From CAIXOA01 sp041653635 (GTDB lineage: Archaea > Micrarchaeota > Micrarchaeia > Anstonellales > Bilamarchaeaceae), in assembly GCA_041653635.1 (NCBI GenBank), contig JBAZFC010000001.1:744001-808000 (forward strand): a stretch of 64,000 bases of DNA, given 5' to 3'. The notes under the pieces are model-generated. The model saw only the letters and a program-made list of their open reading frames with translations, did no database searches and was not told the origin of the DNA. Below are positions 25,351 through 33,684 of the stretch, piece by piece. The translations under genes were made by a program, and so were the position numbers. Every line of letters starts with the position of its first letter. Within the stretch, counting starts at the first letter, position 1.

Positions 25351-26184
25351 TCACTTCTTTTTTACGGGTGCGGGGAAAATAACGCTGGCGTACCCCACCA
25401 CGCTGTCCGTCCCCCCTTCATATGCTCCTGAGTTGGTATAATAAAGGAGTTCCCCTCCCGCGCATTTCATCATTTTGGCGTATTCCACCAGCGCCGCAAT
25501 CGGGCCGTGGCCGCAGATGCTCCATCCCTTGCTCACGACCCTGTTCTCAAACTCCACGGCGTCCATGCCGGTTATGAAGCTCAGCGCGGCATGGTCCCTC
25601 TCGTCCGCCACCCTCGCGGGGATGTAGTGGGAGAAGTCCGAGCTCGCAATCACCACCACCTTTTTCCCGCTTTCCGGAACCGCCTTGTGCAGCGCCTTCC
25701 CAAGCCCCTGCGCAATCTCCAATTCCTGCCCCATCATGCATATGGGGACTATTTTCGCCTTCGGGTTCAGGAACTGTATGAAGGGCAATTGCACTTCCAC
25801 CGAATGCTCGGAGGCGTGCGCCCTCTCGTCAAAGTCCAGGATTTTCAGGTTCTTCTGTATCTCCTTGCCCAGTTCCGTGTCGTTCTTCACGACGCCGAGG
25901 GGCGTCTCCCAGTCCTGCAGGGAGAGCGAGAGCAGCGTCCCTGCGCCCGTATGGTTCGGGCCCATTATAACTATTGTATCCGCGTTCCTGATTCCCTTTA
26001 TGCTCGCATAAGTGGTAGCGGCCGCAACCCCGGAATACTGGTAGCCGGCGTGCGCGCATATCCCTCCCAGCGCGTCCCTCCCCTTCGCGTATTCCTTCGC
26101 CTTTAGGAAGAGGTCGGATACAGCATCCCGAAGGCCCTCCTTGTCCCCGGGGTAGAAATGTCCTGCGACAGCGGAAGCTCTCAT
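25351..26184 (-). CDS. MEMO1 family protein (AmmeMemoRadiSam system B)
   Basis: 277 residues matching the MEMO fold related to extradiol dioxygenases. The N-terminus MRASAVAGHFYPGD, then ICAHAGYQYSGVAAATTYA, IVIMGPNHTGAG, HASEHSVEVQLPFIQFLNP, VVIASSDFSHY and the C-terminal YTNSGAYEGGTDSVVGYASVIF are all typical. Histidines in AHAGYQYSG, NHTG and EHSVEVQLPF are the expected metal-site positions. The biochemical role in archaea is unproven. It is the first gene of a seven-gene operon, with TTTTTTAACC about 24 nt ahead. Confidence 0.92.
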   Translation of the reverse strand: MRASAVAGHFYPGDKEGLRDAVSDLFLKAKEYAKGRDALGGICAHAGYQYSGVAAATTYASIKGIRNADTIVIMGPNHTGAGTLLSLSLQDWETPLGVVKNDTELGKEIQKNLKILDFDERAHASEHSVEVQLPFIQFLNPKAKIVPICMMGQELEIAQGLGKALHKAVPESGKKVVVIASSDFSHYIPARVADERDHAALSFITGMDAVEFENRVVSKGWSICGHGPIAALVEYAKMMKCAGGELLYYTNSGAYEGGTDSVVGYASVIFPAPVKKK

Positions 26185-26221
26185 GGCTGCACTTCTGAGA
26201 TTAGGTTAAAAAAGGTTGAGT

Positions 26222-26782
26222 TCAGGGCATGTCACTGGTATCGCACCATGTTTCTGCGTGGTGTTTGACTGCACTTGCGACAACCCTGGCCAGCATGCTG
26301 GTGCTTGCCATGTGCTCCCTGGCAACCATTGCAAGCTCATCCGCAGCATCGTAGCTTTTCACATGCAGATGGACAAACTCATGCGCAATGCTGCTGGTCA
26401 GCCCCATGAACTCCAGTATTGTTGCAATCTGGTCCGGAGTCATCTCGCAGCATGGGTTTGGCAGCGTCTTCAGCTGTTCCCTTGCTGCCTTCCGTTTTGC
26501 CTGCATGCCTTCGGTCTCTCCGCTAGGCGCCTGCCCCCTCCTCGGGCTTTCTTTATTGAGCGGGGCGGCCAGTTCACCGATTACCGCATGCTTTGCCGCA
26601 TAATCCGCCCTAAAACACCTGTCAGACCACAAACCTTCAAGTTGCCTAAGGCATCTGGCGAATCTTTCCCCCATGTTTCTTCCTTCGCATATCTGGGGCT
26701 CTGTTCCGCGTGTGCGGCATGGCCTCCCGCGCACAACATCGTCTTTATCCACCATCTTGCCTGATCCGATAGAAACGCACAT
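26222..26782 (-). CDS. Hypothetical helical protein with HEFVH motif
   Basis: 186 residues. The polar, cysteine-containing N-terminal half (RPCRTRG, QICEGR, ARCLRQL, DRCFRAD) is followed by a helical C-terminal half. That half includes SIAHEFVHLHVKSYDAADELAM, which fits HExxH as found in zinc peptidases. A third ligand is not obvious, so the match may be chance. The start is supported by a TTTTTAAATC box about 29 nt upstream and a TACAC element between it and the start. It stands alone between the MEMO1-like operon and a membrane-protein gene. No family recognised. Confidence 0.55.
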   Translation of the reverse strand: MCVSIGSGKMVDKDDVVRGRPCRTRGTEPQICEGRNMGERFARCLRQLEGLWSDRCFRADYAAKHAVIGELAAPLNKESPRRGQAPSGETEGMQAKRKAAREQLKTLPNPCCEMTPDQIATILEFMGLTSSIAHEFVHLHVKSYDAADELAMVAREHMASTSMLARVVASAVKHHAETWCDTSDMP

Positions 26783-26825
26783 GTGTTATTATTAGTGTAA
26801 AAAGATTTAAAAATCATCTTTCCTG

Positions 26826-27545
26826 CTAGTTCGCAAGCGGGTATTTCTTCATGTATATGAATGTCTGGTAAATCAGCAGGAACGGCATCACGACCACGGA
26901 GTTGAACAGTAGCGTAAGGTAAATCCCGAACGGGTGCGGCAGGAAGAGGAATATCGCCTCCGAGACCGTAATCCCAAGAAGCCCGATCACGCACCAAAGG
27001 AGTATGTCCGGCGCCTTCTTCATGGACATCGCGACCGAAGCCCGGACCGCATGCCAGAGCTTCATCCCGTCTATGACCACCGCGGGCGGCACGAAGAACA
27101 GCTCAAATCCCATTATGAGCGTGAGTATGGGCAGCAATATTGAGCGCAATGAGAAATCAAACGTGAGCAGCTGCAGCACGAGCACTATCAAAGCCATGAA
27201 TGTGTATAATAGGAAAACCGTAACCCCATACGTGCCCATCGCCTTCACGACCTCCCGCCCGACCTTCGTCATGGTCTTCTGGGATTTTATGAGGAGGTTC
27301 AGATTTACTATGGAGTCCGCAATCAGGTACATGGCAACAAGATAAGCCAGTATCGTGAATCCGACCTGGAGCAAATCCAGCTCGGGTATGCTTCCCGTGC
27401 GCAGGAACACGCCGCCCAGCGCAACGTATGTTGGCGCGGAAACGAGTATGGGAATCAGCAGCGCGACAAAGAACGGTATTGAGAAAAGAAGGACGAACCT
27501 GTACCTTTCCTGGAAAAACCTTACCGCATGTTGAAGCGCTTTCAT
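26826..27545 (-). CDS. Six-helix membrane protein, unknown function
   Basis: 239 residues with about six transmembrane segments, starting MKALQHAVRFFQERYRF. A pair of helices around 20-65 is followed by a polar loop (NLNLLIKSQKTMTKVGREVVKAM), then four more helices. The segment LWHAVRASVAMSMKKAPDIL between helices 4 and 5 resembles a feature of GlpQ-membrane-domain or DUF-type integral proteins, but I would not name it. A GTTAAAAG box lies about 30 nt before the ATG at 27545, so the longer frame from 27590 is unlikely. It follows trx on the same strand with its own promoter. Confidence 0.65.
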   Translation of the reverse strand: MKALQHAVRFFQERYRFVLLFSIPFFVALLIPILVSAPTYVALGGVFLRTGSIPELDLLQVGFTILAYLVAMYLIADSIVNLNLLIKSQKTMTKVGREVVKAMGTYGVTVFLLYTFMALIVLVLQLLTFDFSLRSILLPILTLIMGFELFFVPPAVVIDGMKLWHAVRASVAMSMKKAPDILLWCVIGLLGITVSEAIFLFLPHPFGIYLTLLFNSVVVMPFLLIYQTFIYMKKYPLAN

Positions 27546-27602
27546 GCCCTCCCCCTTTCCACCCAAATCTTTTAACCTTTCTCCTTTCACTGCTTTTTCC
27601 GT

Positions 27603-27914
27603 TCAGCCCTTCTCCTTGAGCCATTTCTCTATTATCTCCTTCGGATATGCGCCGATGAGCCTGTCCACCTCCTCCCCGTTCTTGAACAATATCAACGTGG
27701 GTATGCTCATAACGCCGAACTTCCCCGCAATCTCCTGCGCAGCGCCCGTTTCCACTTTGCAGAACTTCACATTCTTGTTGCTCTCGCTTATCTCCTCAAT
27801 CACCGGGGCGAGCATCCTGCACGGCCCGCACCACGGCGCCCAGAAATCCACCAGCACGGTGCCCGTCGCAATTTCCGCATCAAAATTCCCAGAGTTCAGT
27901 TCTTTTACCGCCAT
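27603..27914 (-). CDS. trxA: Thioredoxin
   Basis: A 103-residue cytoplasmic thioredoxin. The active site WCGPC lies at residues 28-32 in VLVDFWAPWCGPCRMLAPV. A cis-proline in GVMSIPTLILFKNGEEVDRLIG and the usual C-terminal helix follow. The ATG at 27914 has GGTGA a few bases upstream and lies 5 bp after the argF stop, so the two genes are probably co-transcribed. It reduces protein disulfides; the reductase is not in this window. Confidence 0.95.
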   Translation of the reverse strand: MAVKELNSGNFDAEIATGTVLVDFWAPWCGPCRMLAPVIEEISESNKNVKFCKVETGAAQEIAGKFGVMSIPTLILFKNGEEVDRLIGAYPKEIIEKWLKEKG

Positions 27915-27919
27915 ATCCT

Positions 27920-28837
27920 TCACCCCATAAGTTCCGCCATTATTGCTTTCTGAGCATGCAGGCGGTTCTCCGCCTCGTCAAACACAACGCTCTGCTCCCC
28001 GTCTATCACGTCCGCAGCCACTTCCTCGCCGCGGTGCGCGGGCAGGCAGTGCATGAAAATCGCATCATTCTTTGCCTGCGCCATTATGTTCGCATTCACC
28101 TGGTAATCCTTAAGCTCGGAGAGCCGCTTCGCCTTCTCGGCATCCTGCCCCATGCTCACCCAGACGTCCGTCATTATGACGTCCGCATCCTTCGCCGCCT
28201 TGAGCGCGTCGTGCTCCACTGAGATTTTTCCAATCGCTTCCTTCCTCGCCTTCTCCATCACTTTCTCATTAATAGTGTAATTAGGCAAATTCGGGCAGCA
28301 TGCGACCACGTCCGCCCCCAATTTTGAGAATCCAATGGCCGTGGAATTGAACATGTTGAAGCCGCAGTCGCCGTAGAACACGACTTTCAATCCCGCGATT
28401 TTTCCCTTCTTCTCAATCACGGTCATCATGTCCGCCATGGTCTGGCAGGGATGGTACAAATCCGTGAGCGCATTTATGACCGGCACCTTCGCATATTTAG
28501 CAAGCTCCTCAATGTCCGAGTGCTTATACAAGCGCGCCATTATCCCATCAACATACCTGGATAACGTCTGCGCCGTGTCCCCGACGGTTTCGCCCCGCCC
28601 CAATTGGGTAGTACTCATGTCCATAAATAGCGCATGCCCGTCCAGCTGCGTCATGCCCACTTCAAATGACACGCGCGTCCTTGTGGATGCCTTCTGGAAA
28701 AGCATCGCAAGGGATTTGTTTTTGAGGCTCCTCGTCTCCTGCCCCTTCTTCATCTTTATCGCGAGGTCCAATAAGTATTCTATTTCCGCCTTCCTATAAT
28801 CCAACAAGGTAAGAAAATGCCTGCCTTTCATGTCCAT
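27920..28837 (-). CDS. argF: Ornithine carbamoyltransferase
   Basis: Transfers a carbamoyl group from carbamoyl phosphate to ornithine in arginine synthesis. The 305-residue length is normal. The carbamoyl-phosphate site STRTRVSFEVG lies at about 51-61, followed by MDMSTTQLGRGE, NALTDLYHPCQTMADMMT, a SMG-loop-like VWVSMGQDAEK and HCLPAHRGEEV near the C-terminus. The ATG at 28837 (MDMKGRHFL) is preferred over the long upstream frame, whose first ~68 residues do not resemble the family. trxA follows immediately. Confidence 0.93.
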   Translation of the reverse strand: MDMKGRHFLTLLDYRKAEIEYLLDLAIKMKKGQETRSLKNKSLAMLFQKASTRTRVSFEVGMTQLDGHALFMDMSTTQLGRGETVGDTAQTLSRYVDGIMARLYKHSDIEELAKYAKVPVINALTDLYHPCQTMADMMTVIEKKGKIAGLKVVFYGDCGFNMFNSTAIGFSKLGADVVACCPNLPNYTINEKVMEKARKEAIGKISVEHDALKAAKDADVIMTDVWVSMGQDAEKAKRLSELKDYQVNANIMAQAKNDAIFMHCLPAHRGEEVAADVIDGEQSVVFDEAENRLHAQKAIMAELMG

Positions 28838-28907
28838 GCAAATCCCCAGCTGAATTTGTAAAATAAGAATATAAAGGTAGCGTTGCGCACGCAGGACTAT
28901 CTTCCCG

Positions 28908-31900
28908 TCACCATCTTCCCATTGCCTGGAAGGTGAGCAGCCATTCGCCTTTTTCGCTGCCCTCTCCCTTGATATACTGGAATTCCCCGCGCAACCCCAG
29001 GGATTCCAGGTAGCGGTTGAGGTCCCGGTACTCGTAGCCAATCGCCGCCCCGCCCCCGGTCACATCCTGTCCGGGGACCACGTTGAAACCCGCGAAGAAA
29101 GACTGGTCCGGGTACCTTATCTCGGCCATCCCCCCTACCTGGTATGCGCTAAAATTCTGTTCCTCCCGGGTTAAGCTGAATGCACCGGCGGATATTGTCG
29201 CACGAATCTGCGCCTCATCCCCCTGGTATGCATAATACGGGGCGACGTTCCACACATAGTCCACGCCCTGCATCCCGCCCCAGGAATAGCTCGCCTGTGC
29301 GCCGAACTCGGACCTTCCGCTCCTGCCGCCCAGGACTCCTCCCAGGCCCCATTCCCCCCAGACGCTCCTTGACGCACTCGCCCCGAACTCAAATCCCCAC
29401 GGGGTGCCCGCGCTGGTTGTCCCGCTGAATTCCATCGTTCCGGAAGCATCCCCCACATAGAAGTTGTTCGGCGCCTGCCCGAAGTTCCCTGAGAGCGTGA
29501 ATCCCCAGTCCTGGCCGTTCATTTTCCAGGTCAGGCCCCCCGCGCCCCCGTACTCGCCTTCGCCCTCCATGCCGGGCACTCCCCTCACTGCGACGCCCCT
29601 TACCCCGAACATGCTGGTGGCCGTTTCCCTCACCACGCTCGCAGCAAACATCAGGTCTGAGGATTCGCGGAGGCTGTCCGCGCCCTGGCCGCTGATTGAC
29701 CTTATGCGCGCGAGCATCTCCAGGGTGCGCCCGAATGCGAGGAGGTCGTTTGCCTTCTGCGCCGGGTCCGCCTCATTATTGTACTGCTCCCATTCATTCA
29801 GGAGCTGCTCCACAATCTGCTGCTGGTTGAACCGTAGCGTCCCCTGCCCGATTGTGTAAGGGGACATGTATTCCCCGCCGATTTGCACGGTCCAGGTTGC
29901 TCCGCTGTCCGTTGTGAATATCAATTCCGCGGCCCCTCCCCCGGACACCGGGGCTTCCTGGCCCTCCGGCGCCTGCTGCTGTTCATAGTGCCCCGCCATG
30001 CGGAATGTCACGTCCCTCACATGGACCGCGGCGCTCGCCTCAAGCCCTCCCGCCTCGCCCGCTCCCGGCCCGGTCACCTGCGCGTGCGCCTTTATGTACA
30101 TCTCCCAGTAGCTCGCCTCGTCAATTATCTGCCGTGCCGCGCCGGTTGCGCTGAAGAACCCTCCGGGGTACGAGATTACCCCCAATTGTCCTTCCTCACT
30201 TATCATGTAGGAAACGGGGTTCATGTCAAAGCCCGCGCTCGCGGTGACGCGTGTGTTCTGCTTGTTGTAATCCACCACCAGCAGCCCGCCCCCATGCCCC
30301 TCGTCATCCGATGCAAGCGCCGCGCCCCTTCCGATAAGCCCAACGGAGAACGCGGGAATCCCCAGGAAACCCAGGTTGAATCCCATGCCCGCAGCGGCGA
30401 GTTCGCTGCCCTGCAGGTGCGCATACCTCCCGATGGTGGAGAAAATCTCTTCGGTATTTCCCGCAATCGCGACGCCCGCGAACTCCTCCGGGTCCCCGAT
30501 TGCGACTGTGGTGCTGAACATGCCCGTGCTGTCATCCCATTTGTACCCCGCCATCCCAATTGGCCCGATGTTGTCCACGAGCGTGTTCGCAAACCTGCCG
30601 AGCGCCGCCCTGTCGCCTTCAATATCATATACCCCAACCCTGAACCAGTTGGAGCCCATCCTCAGGTATGCGTTTCCGCGTACGAGCAATCCAGAGCCCG
30701 TCCCCTCCTTCTCCTTGTCAACGAAATCAAAAAGCACCGCGTAGTCGTTGTCCTCGCCCAGCCCGTTCAGCCTAGCGAGCACCGCCGCCTCCGTCTCCTC
30801 GTTCATCCAGACTCCCTGGCCCATCGCGGCCCCGCTGACGCCGGGCGCGGAGACCTGTGCCCCGCCCATCGCCTCGCCCTGCTCCTCGCCGCTCACCCTC
30901 ACTTCCGCGGCCTCCCCCCATCCTGCGGTCGGGCCCCTGCTCTCCGCCATCTCCCCAGCGACACCACTTACGCCGGCCCCTCCGCCGCGCACCAGGCCCC
31001 CTGCCTCCATCCCTCCGCGCGCAGGCGACCAGATGGCCTCCGGAATCATGGGCGGCAGCCCGAGGTCCACAGCCTGCAGCCGCGAGTAAAGGTCAAATGG
31101 CTTGTAGAATGATGCCTGCCCCGTGGGGTTGAAAGTGACATGGAGGTCCCCCGGCGGCTGGAAAAACCTCACTATGTTCTGGTACTCGTTCAGCATGAAC
31201 CTCCTGAACTCCGTTTCGCTGTAGAGCGCCGCCGGATTCATCGCCCCCATGAGCGCAATCAGCGCCGCCGCGGTGTTGTCCACGTTGCTCCCCAGCCCGA
31301 GGCTCGCTGGTATGAGCGCCTCCAGCCGTGTGAATCCGCCCCCTATGTTGAGCTGCTGCGGGAACGACAATGCGGTGAGCTCCAGCGGAAGGTTTGCGAA
31401 CCTGCTCCCCTCCTCCCCGAACGCCCAGTCCACGTATCCCCTCCACATCCCCTGGAAATTTTCAAAGGGCCCTACGACCGGCAAAGGCGGCTCCACCCCA
31501 GTTACAACAGGCACGCGGAAATCCTCGGCTTCCGAATACACCGCGACAAACCTCGCGAGCACCTCAGTCATCGCCCTCGCGCCCGTGGTCGTCTCAAGCA
31601 CGCTCCTCGGCACCTGCACGTGCAGGTAGCTGTTCACCATGTCCTGTGAGCCGTACATCGCATACGGGGAATTATACCCTGTGAGATGGTCCACCGCGGT
31701 GGTCATCGCATCGCACATCCTCAGGAAATCGTCTATGTCCGCGCTCGCCTCCGCTATCACGGGAAGCGCGGAATTGAAAAGGAAGAAAGATGTGCCCGGC
31801 GAGATTTCGGAAACGAGGCCGGTGATGCGCCCGATGTACTGCTCCTCGCGGGCCATCCTCTCCTCTTCAGCCATCCTCTGCGTGCGCCTCGGCCCGCCGT

Positions 31901-33563
31901 GCATATACCTCAGTATCACCTCACTGTTTTCCATGAACGCCTTCTGCCCGAGGAGGTCAAGCTGGGCGAACAGGATGTCCCCTAGCCCGGGCCTCGCCGT
32001 CTCGCCGCCCTCCACTTCCTCACCCGGAAGCTGCTGGATGCCGGAGTTGTTCAGGCTGTCAAGCAGCTGCTGCCTGTCCCTGAAGAACGTGCGCGTCCCT
32101 ATCTTTTCGTATGCCGCGAGCAGGAACTCAAATCCGGAAAGCGAAGCCGCGCTGGTTGGCAGCCCCAGCTCCTCAATTATTACGCCCCTCGGCTCTTGCG
32201 CTGCCTCCTCCCCTCCACGCAGCCCCACGAACCTTGTGCCCAGCACCCCGTATTGTATTATGAATTCCGCGAACCTTCCGAAATAATCCTGATTTAGCAG
32301 GTAGTACGGCTCGCCCTGCGCCGCGCCCCCCAGCAGCCCGTTCCTCACCCGTTCTATTTCCGCCTTCAGCTCACCGGAGTCCCTCGCCCCGGCAATCCTG
32401 CTGAGCGCGGCCCTCACCTCGCTCCGCGCGTTCTCAACGTTGTCCACAAATCTGGAATAATCCGCGCCGGATTCACCGGTGCCGTCAAACTTCGCCATGT
32501 GCACGACCATGCCGAGGAACTGTTCCGCCCTGTTTATCATCTCGTCCCTGGCACCGGCATCCATCCCGGACAAATCAATATGGTAAGTCCTCTCCACCAG
32601 GTCGGCGATTTGCGCCCGCCTGGACTCCCTCTGCGCCGTGCTCTCGCCTTCCGCAGGGACCAGCGCCCCAATCCGGGCCACGAATGTCCCGAACATCTCG
32701 TTCACATTTCCAGGTCCCGCCTCGGGCACCTGGTGCGATGAGAAGACCGCCCCCAGCCAGCTCTCAGGCTCAAACCTCTCGGCGAGGAAATCGTTCGGGT
32801 CAAACGCCTGCACAATCACCGCGCGGAATATGTCGTTGAACGTGGACTCCGCAACGTTCAGGACGGCATCAACCAGCTCCTCCCCGTACCTTTCCCTGAG
32901 CGTTTCCACGCCATATCCCGGCTCGCGTATCGCTTCCGCAATCTTCCCTATGCGGTCAATCAGGCCCGCCATTTCGCTGAACCGCGTTATCTCCGCCCCG
33001 TTCAGCGCATCCAGCCGGTATCCATCTATTATGTCCTTGTACGGCTCGGGAAGCTCTGCCACGAAATCCCGCATGAAACTCCTGAACGCCTCCGGCGCGG
33101 CATTCGCATACTCCATGAATATTGAACTGAACCTGCCGTAGATGTCGCCTGCTTCGTCCGGGCCTGCGGTGACGTAACGCCTGAAGAGCCCGGCTGCCTG
33201 GGCGGCATCCTCCTGCGCCCGCTGGGGCACGGTCCTGCCCATCCTCTCTGCGATGCTCTGCTTCGCTGCCTCCTCCGGTTCCGCCTCACGCCGTGTAGCC
33301 AAACGACCCACCATAACATAACTCCCTGCCGTTTGAGTATTTATATCTTTCGTGCGCGCATGCGCGTTCTGTGGCGCCGCGCCAGCCAGCGCAGCAACCA
33401 GCAATGCGCATCTTGCCCACTCCCCGCGCGCCATCCCCACAGCCCCGATGCGCCTTCCCGTTACCGCGCTACGGGCAATCCGCGCCCAATCTTCCGTTCC
33501 CATTCCCGCCTGCCGCGCACTGGGCATATCACACACTCTGGGCTTGGAATATGTGCGGCGCAT
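28908..33563 (-). CDS. Giant protein with helical N-terminus and beta-barrel-like C-terminus
   Basis: Up to 1,551 residues; no family recognised. If translated from ATG 33563, a TATA-like TTTATAATG lies ~28 nt upstream. The product then carries a signal-like segment at residues ~44-69 (MARGEWARCALLVAALAGAA, ending AHA). A second good box, ATATAAATA, lies ~29 nt before ATG 33314, which would give a 1,468-residue form without that signal. Residues ~90-880 are mainly helical. A Gly/Ala-rich linker follows, and from ~935 to the end the sequence is strand-rich. It has alternating polar/apolar segments, many Gly and aromatic residues, few Lys, and a final Trp (LLTFQAMGRW), resembling outer-membrane beta-barrels. 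A cell-surface or outer-membrane role is inferred. It diverges from the 518-residue-class gene at 33685. Confidence 0.65.
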   Translation of the reverse strand: MRRTYSKPRVCDMPSARQAGMGTEDWARIARSAVTGRRIGAVGMARGEWARCALLVAALAGAAPQNAHARTKDINTQTAGSYVMVGRLATRREAEPEEAAKQSIAERMGRTVPQRAQEDAAQAAGLFRRYVTAGPDEAGDIYGRFSSIFMEYANAAPEAFRSFMRDFVAELPEPYKDIIDGYRLDALNGAEITRFSEMAGLIDRIGKIAEAIREPGYGVETLRERYGEELVDAVLNVAESTFNDIFRAVIVQAFDPNDFLAERFEPESWLGAVFSSHQVPEAGPGNVNEMFGTFVARIGALVPAEGESTAQRESRRAQIADLVERTYHIDLSGMDAGARDEMINRAEQFLGMVVHMAKFDGTGESGADYSRFVDNVENARSEVRAALSRIAGARDSGELKAEIERVRNGLLGGAAQGEPYYLLNQDYFGRFAEFIIQYGVLGTRFVGLRGGEEAAQEPRGVIIEELGLPTSAASLSGFEFLLAAYEKIGTRTFFRDRQQLLDSLNNSGIQQLPGEEVEGGETARPGLGDILFAQLDLLGQKAFMENSEVILRYMHGGPRRTQRMAEEERMAREEQYIGRITGLVSEISPGTSFFLFNSALPVIAEASADIDDFLRMCDAMTTAVDHLTGYNSPYAMYGSQDMVNSYLHVQVPRSVLETTTGARAMTEVLARFVAVYSEAEDFRVPVVTGVEPPLPVVGPFENFQGMWRGYVDWAFGEEGSRFANLPLELTALSFPQQLNIGGGFTRLEALIPASLGLGSNVDNTAAALIALMGAMNPAALYSETEFRRFMLNEYQNIVRFFQPPGDLHVTFNPTGQASFYKPFDLYSRLQAVDLGLPPMIPEAIWSPARGGMEAGGLVRGGGAGVSGVAGEMAESRGPTAGWGEAAEVRVSGEEQGEAMGGAQVSAPGVSGAAMGQGVWMNEETEAAVLARLNGLGEDNDYAVLFDFVDKEKEGTGSGLLVRGNAYLRMGSNWFRVGVYDIEGDRAALGRFANTLVDNIGPIGMAGYKWDDSTGMFSTTVAIGDPEEFAGVAIAGNTEEIFSTIGRYAHLQGSELAAAGMGFNLGFLGIPAFSVGLIGRGAALASDDEGHGGGLLVVDYNKQNTRVTASAGFDMNPVSYMISEEGQLGVISYPGGFFSATGAARQIIDEASYWEMYIKAHAQVTGPGAGEAGGLEASAAVHVRDVTFRMAGHYEQQQAPEGQEAPVSGGGAAELIFTTDSGATWTVQIGGEYMSPYTIGQGTLRFNQQQIVEQLLNEWEQYNNEADPAQKANDLLAFGRTLEMLARIRSISGQGADSLRESSDLMFAASVVRETATSMFGVRGVAVRGVPGMEGEGEYGGAGGLTWKMNGQDWGFTLSGNFGQAPNNFYVGDASGTMEFSGTTSAGTPWGFEFGASASRSVWGEWGLGGVLGGRSGRSEFGAQASYSWGGMQGVDYVWNVAPYYAYQGDEAQIRATISAGAFSLTREEQNFSAYQVGGMAEIRYPDQSFFAGFNVVPGQDVTGGGAAIGYEYRDLNRYLESLGLRGEFQYIKGEGSEKGEWLLTFQAMGRW

Positions 33564-33684
33564 ATGCGCATTTTTTGGGCGGACTCATTATAAACTGATG
33601 TTCCACCCCCTCACACAATGGAAAGTATTTAATACTCGCATTCCGCGTCTTATATCGGGTTACCTTCGTTAGGTGATATATCTT

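Noticed and set aside
26222..26782. Zinc protease call from HEFVH
   Set aside because: HExxH alone is weak evidence, and no third ligand or protease fold is recognisable.
29883..31112. Plus-strand frame of 409 codons opposite the giant gene
   Set aside because: Composition and length are explained by the complementary codon pattern of the giant gene; no start signals or protein-like features.
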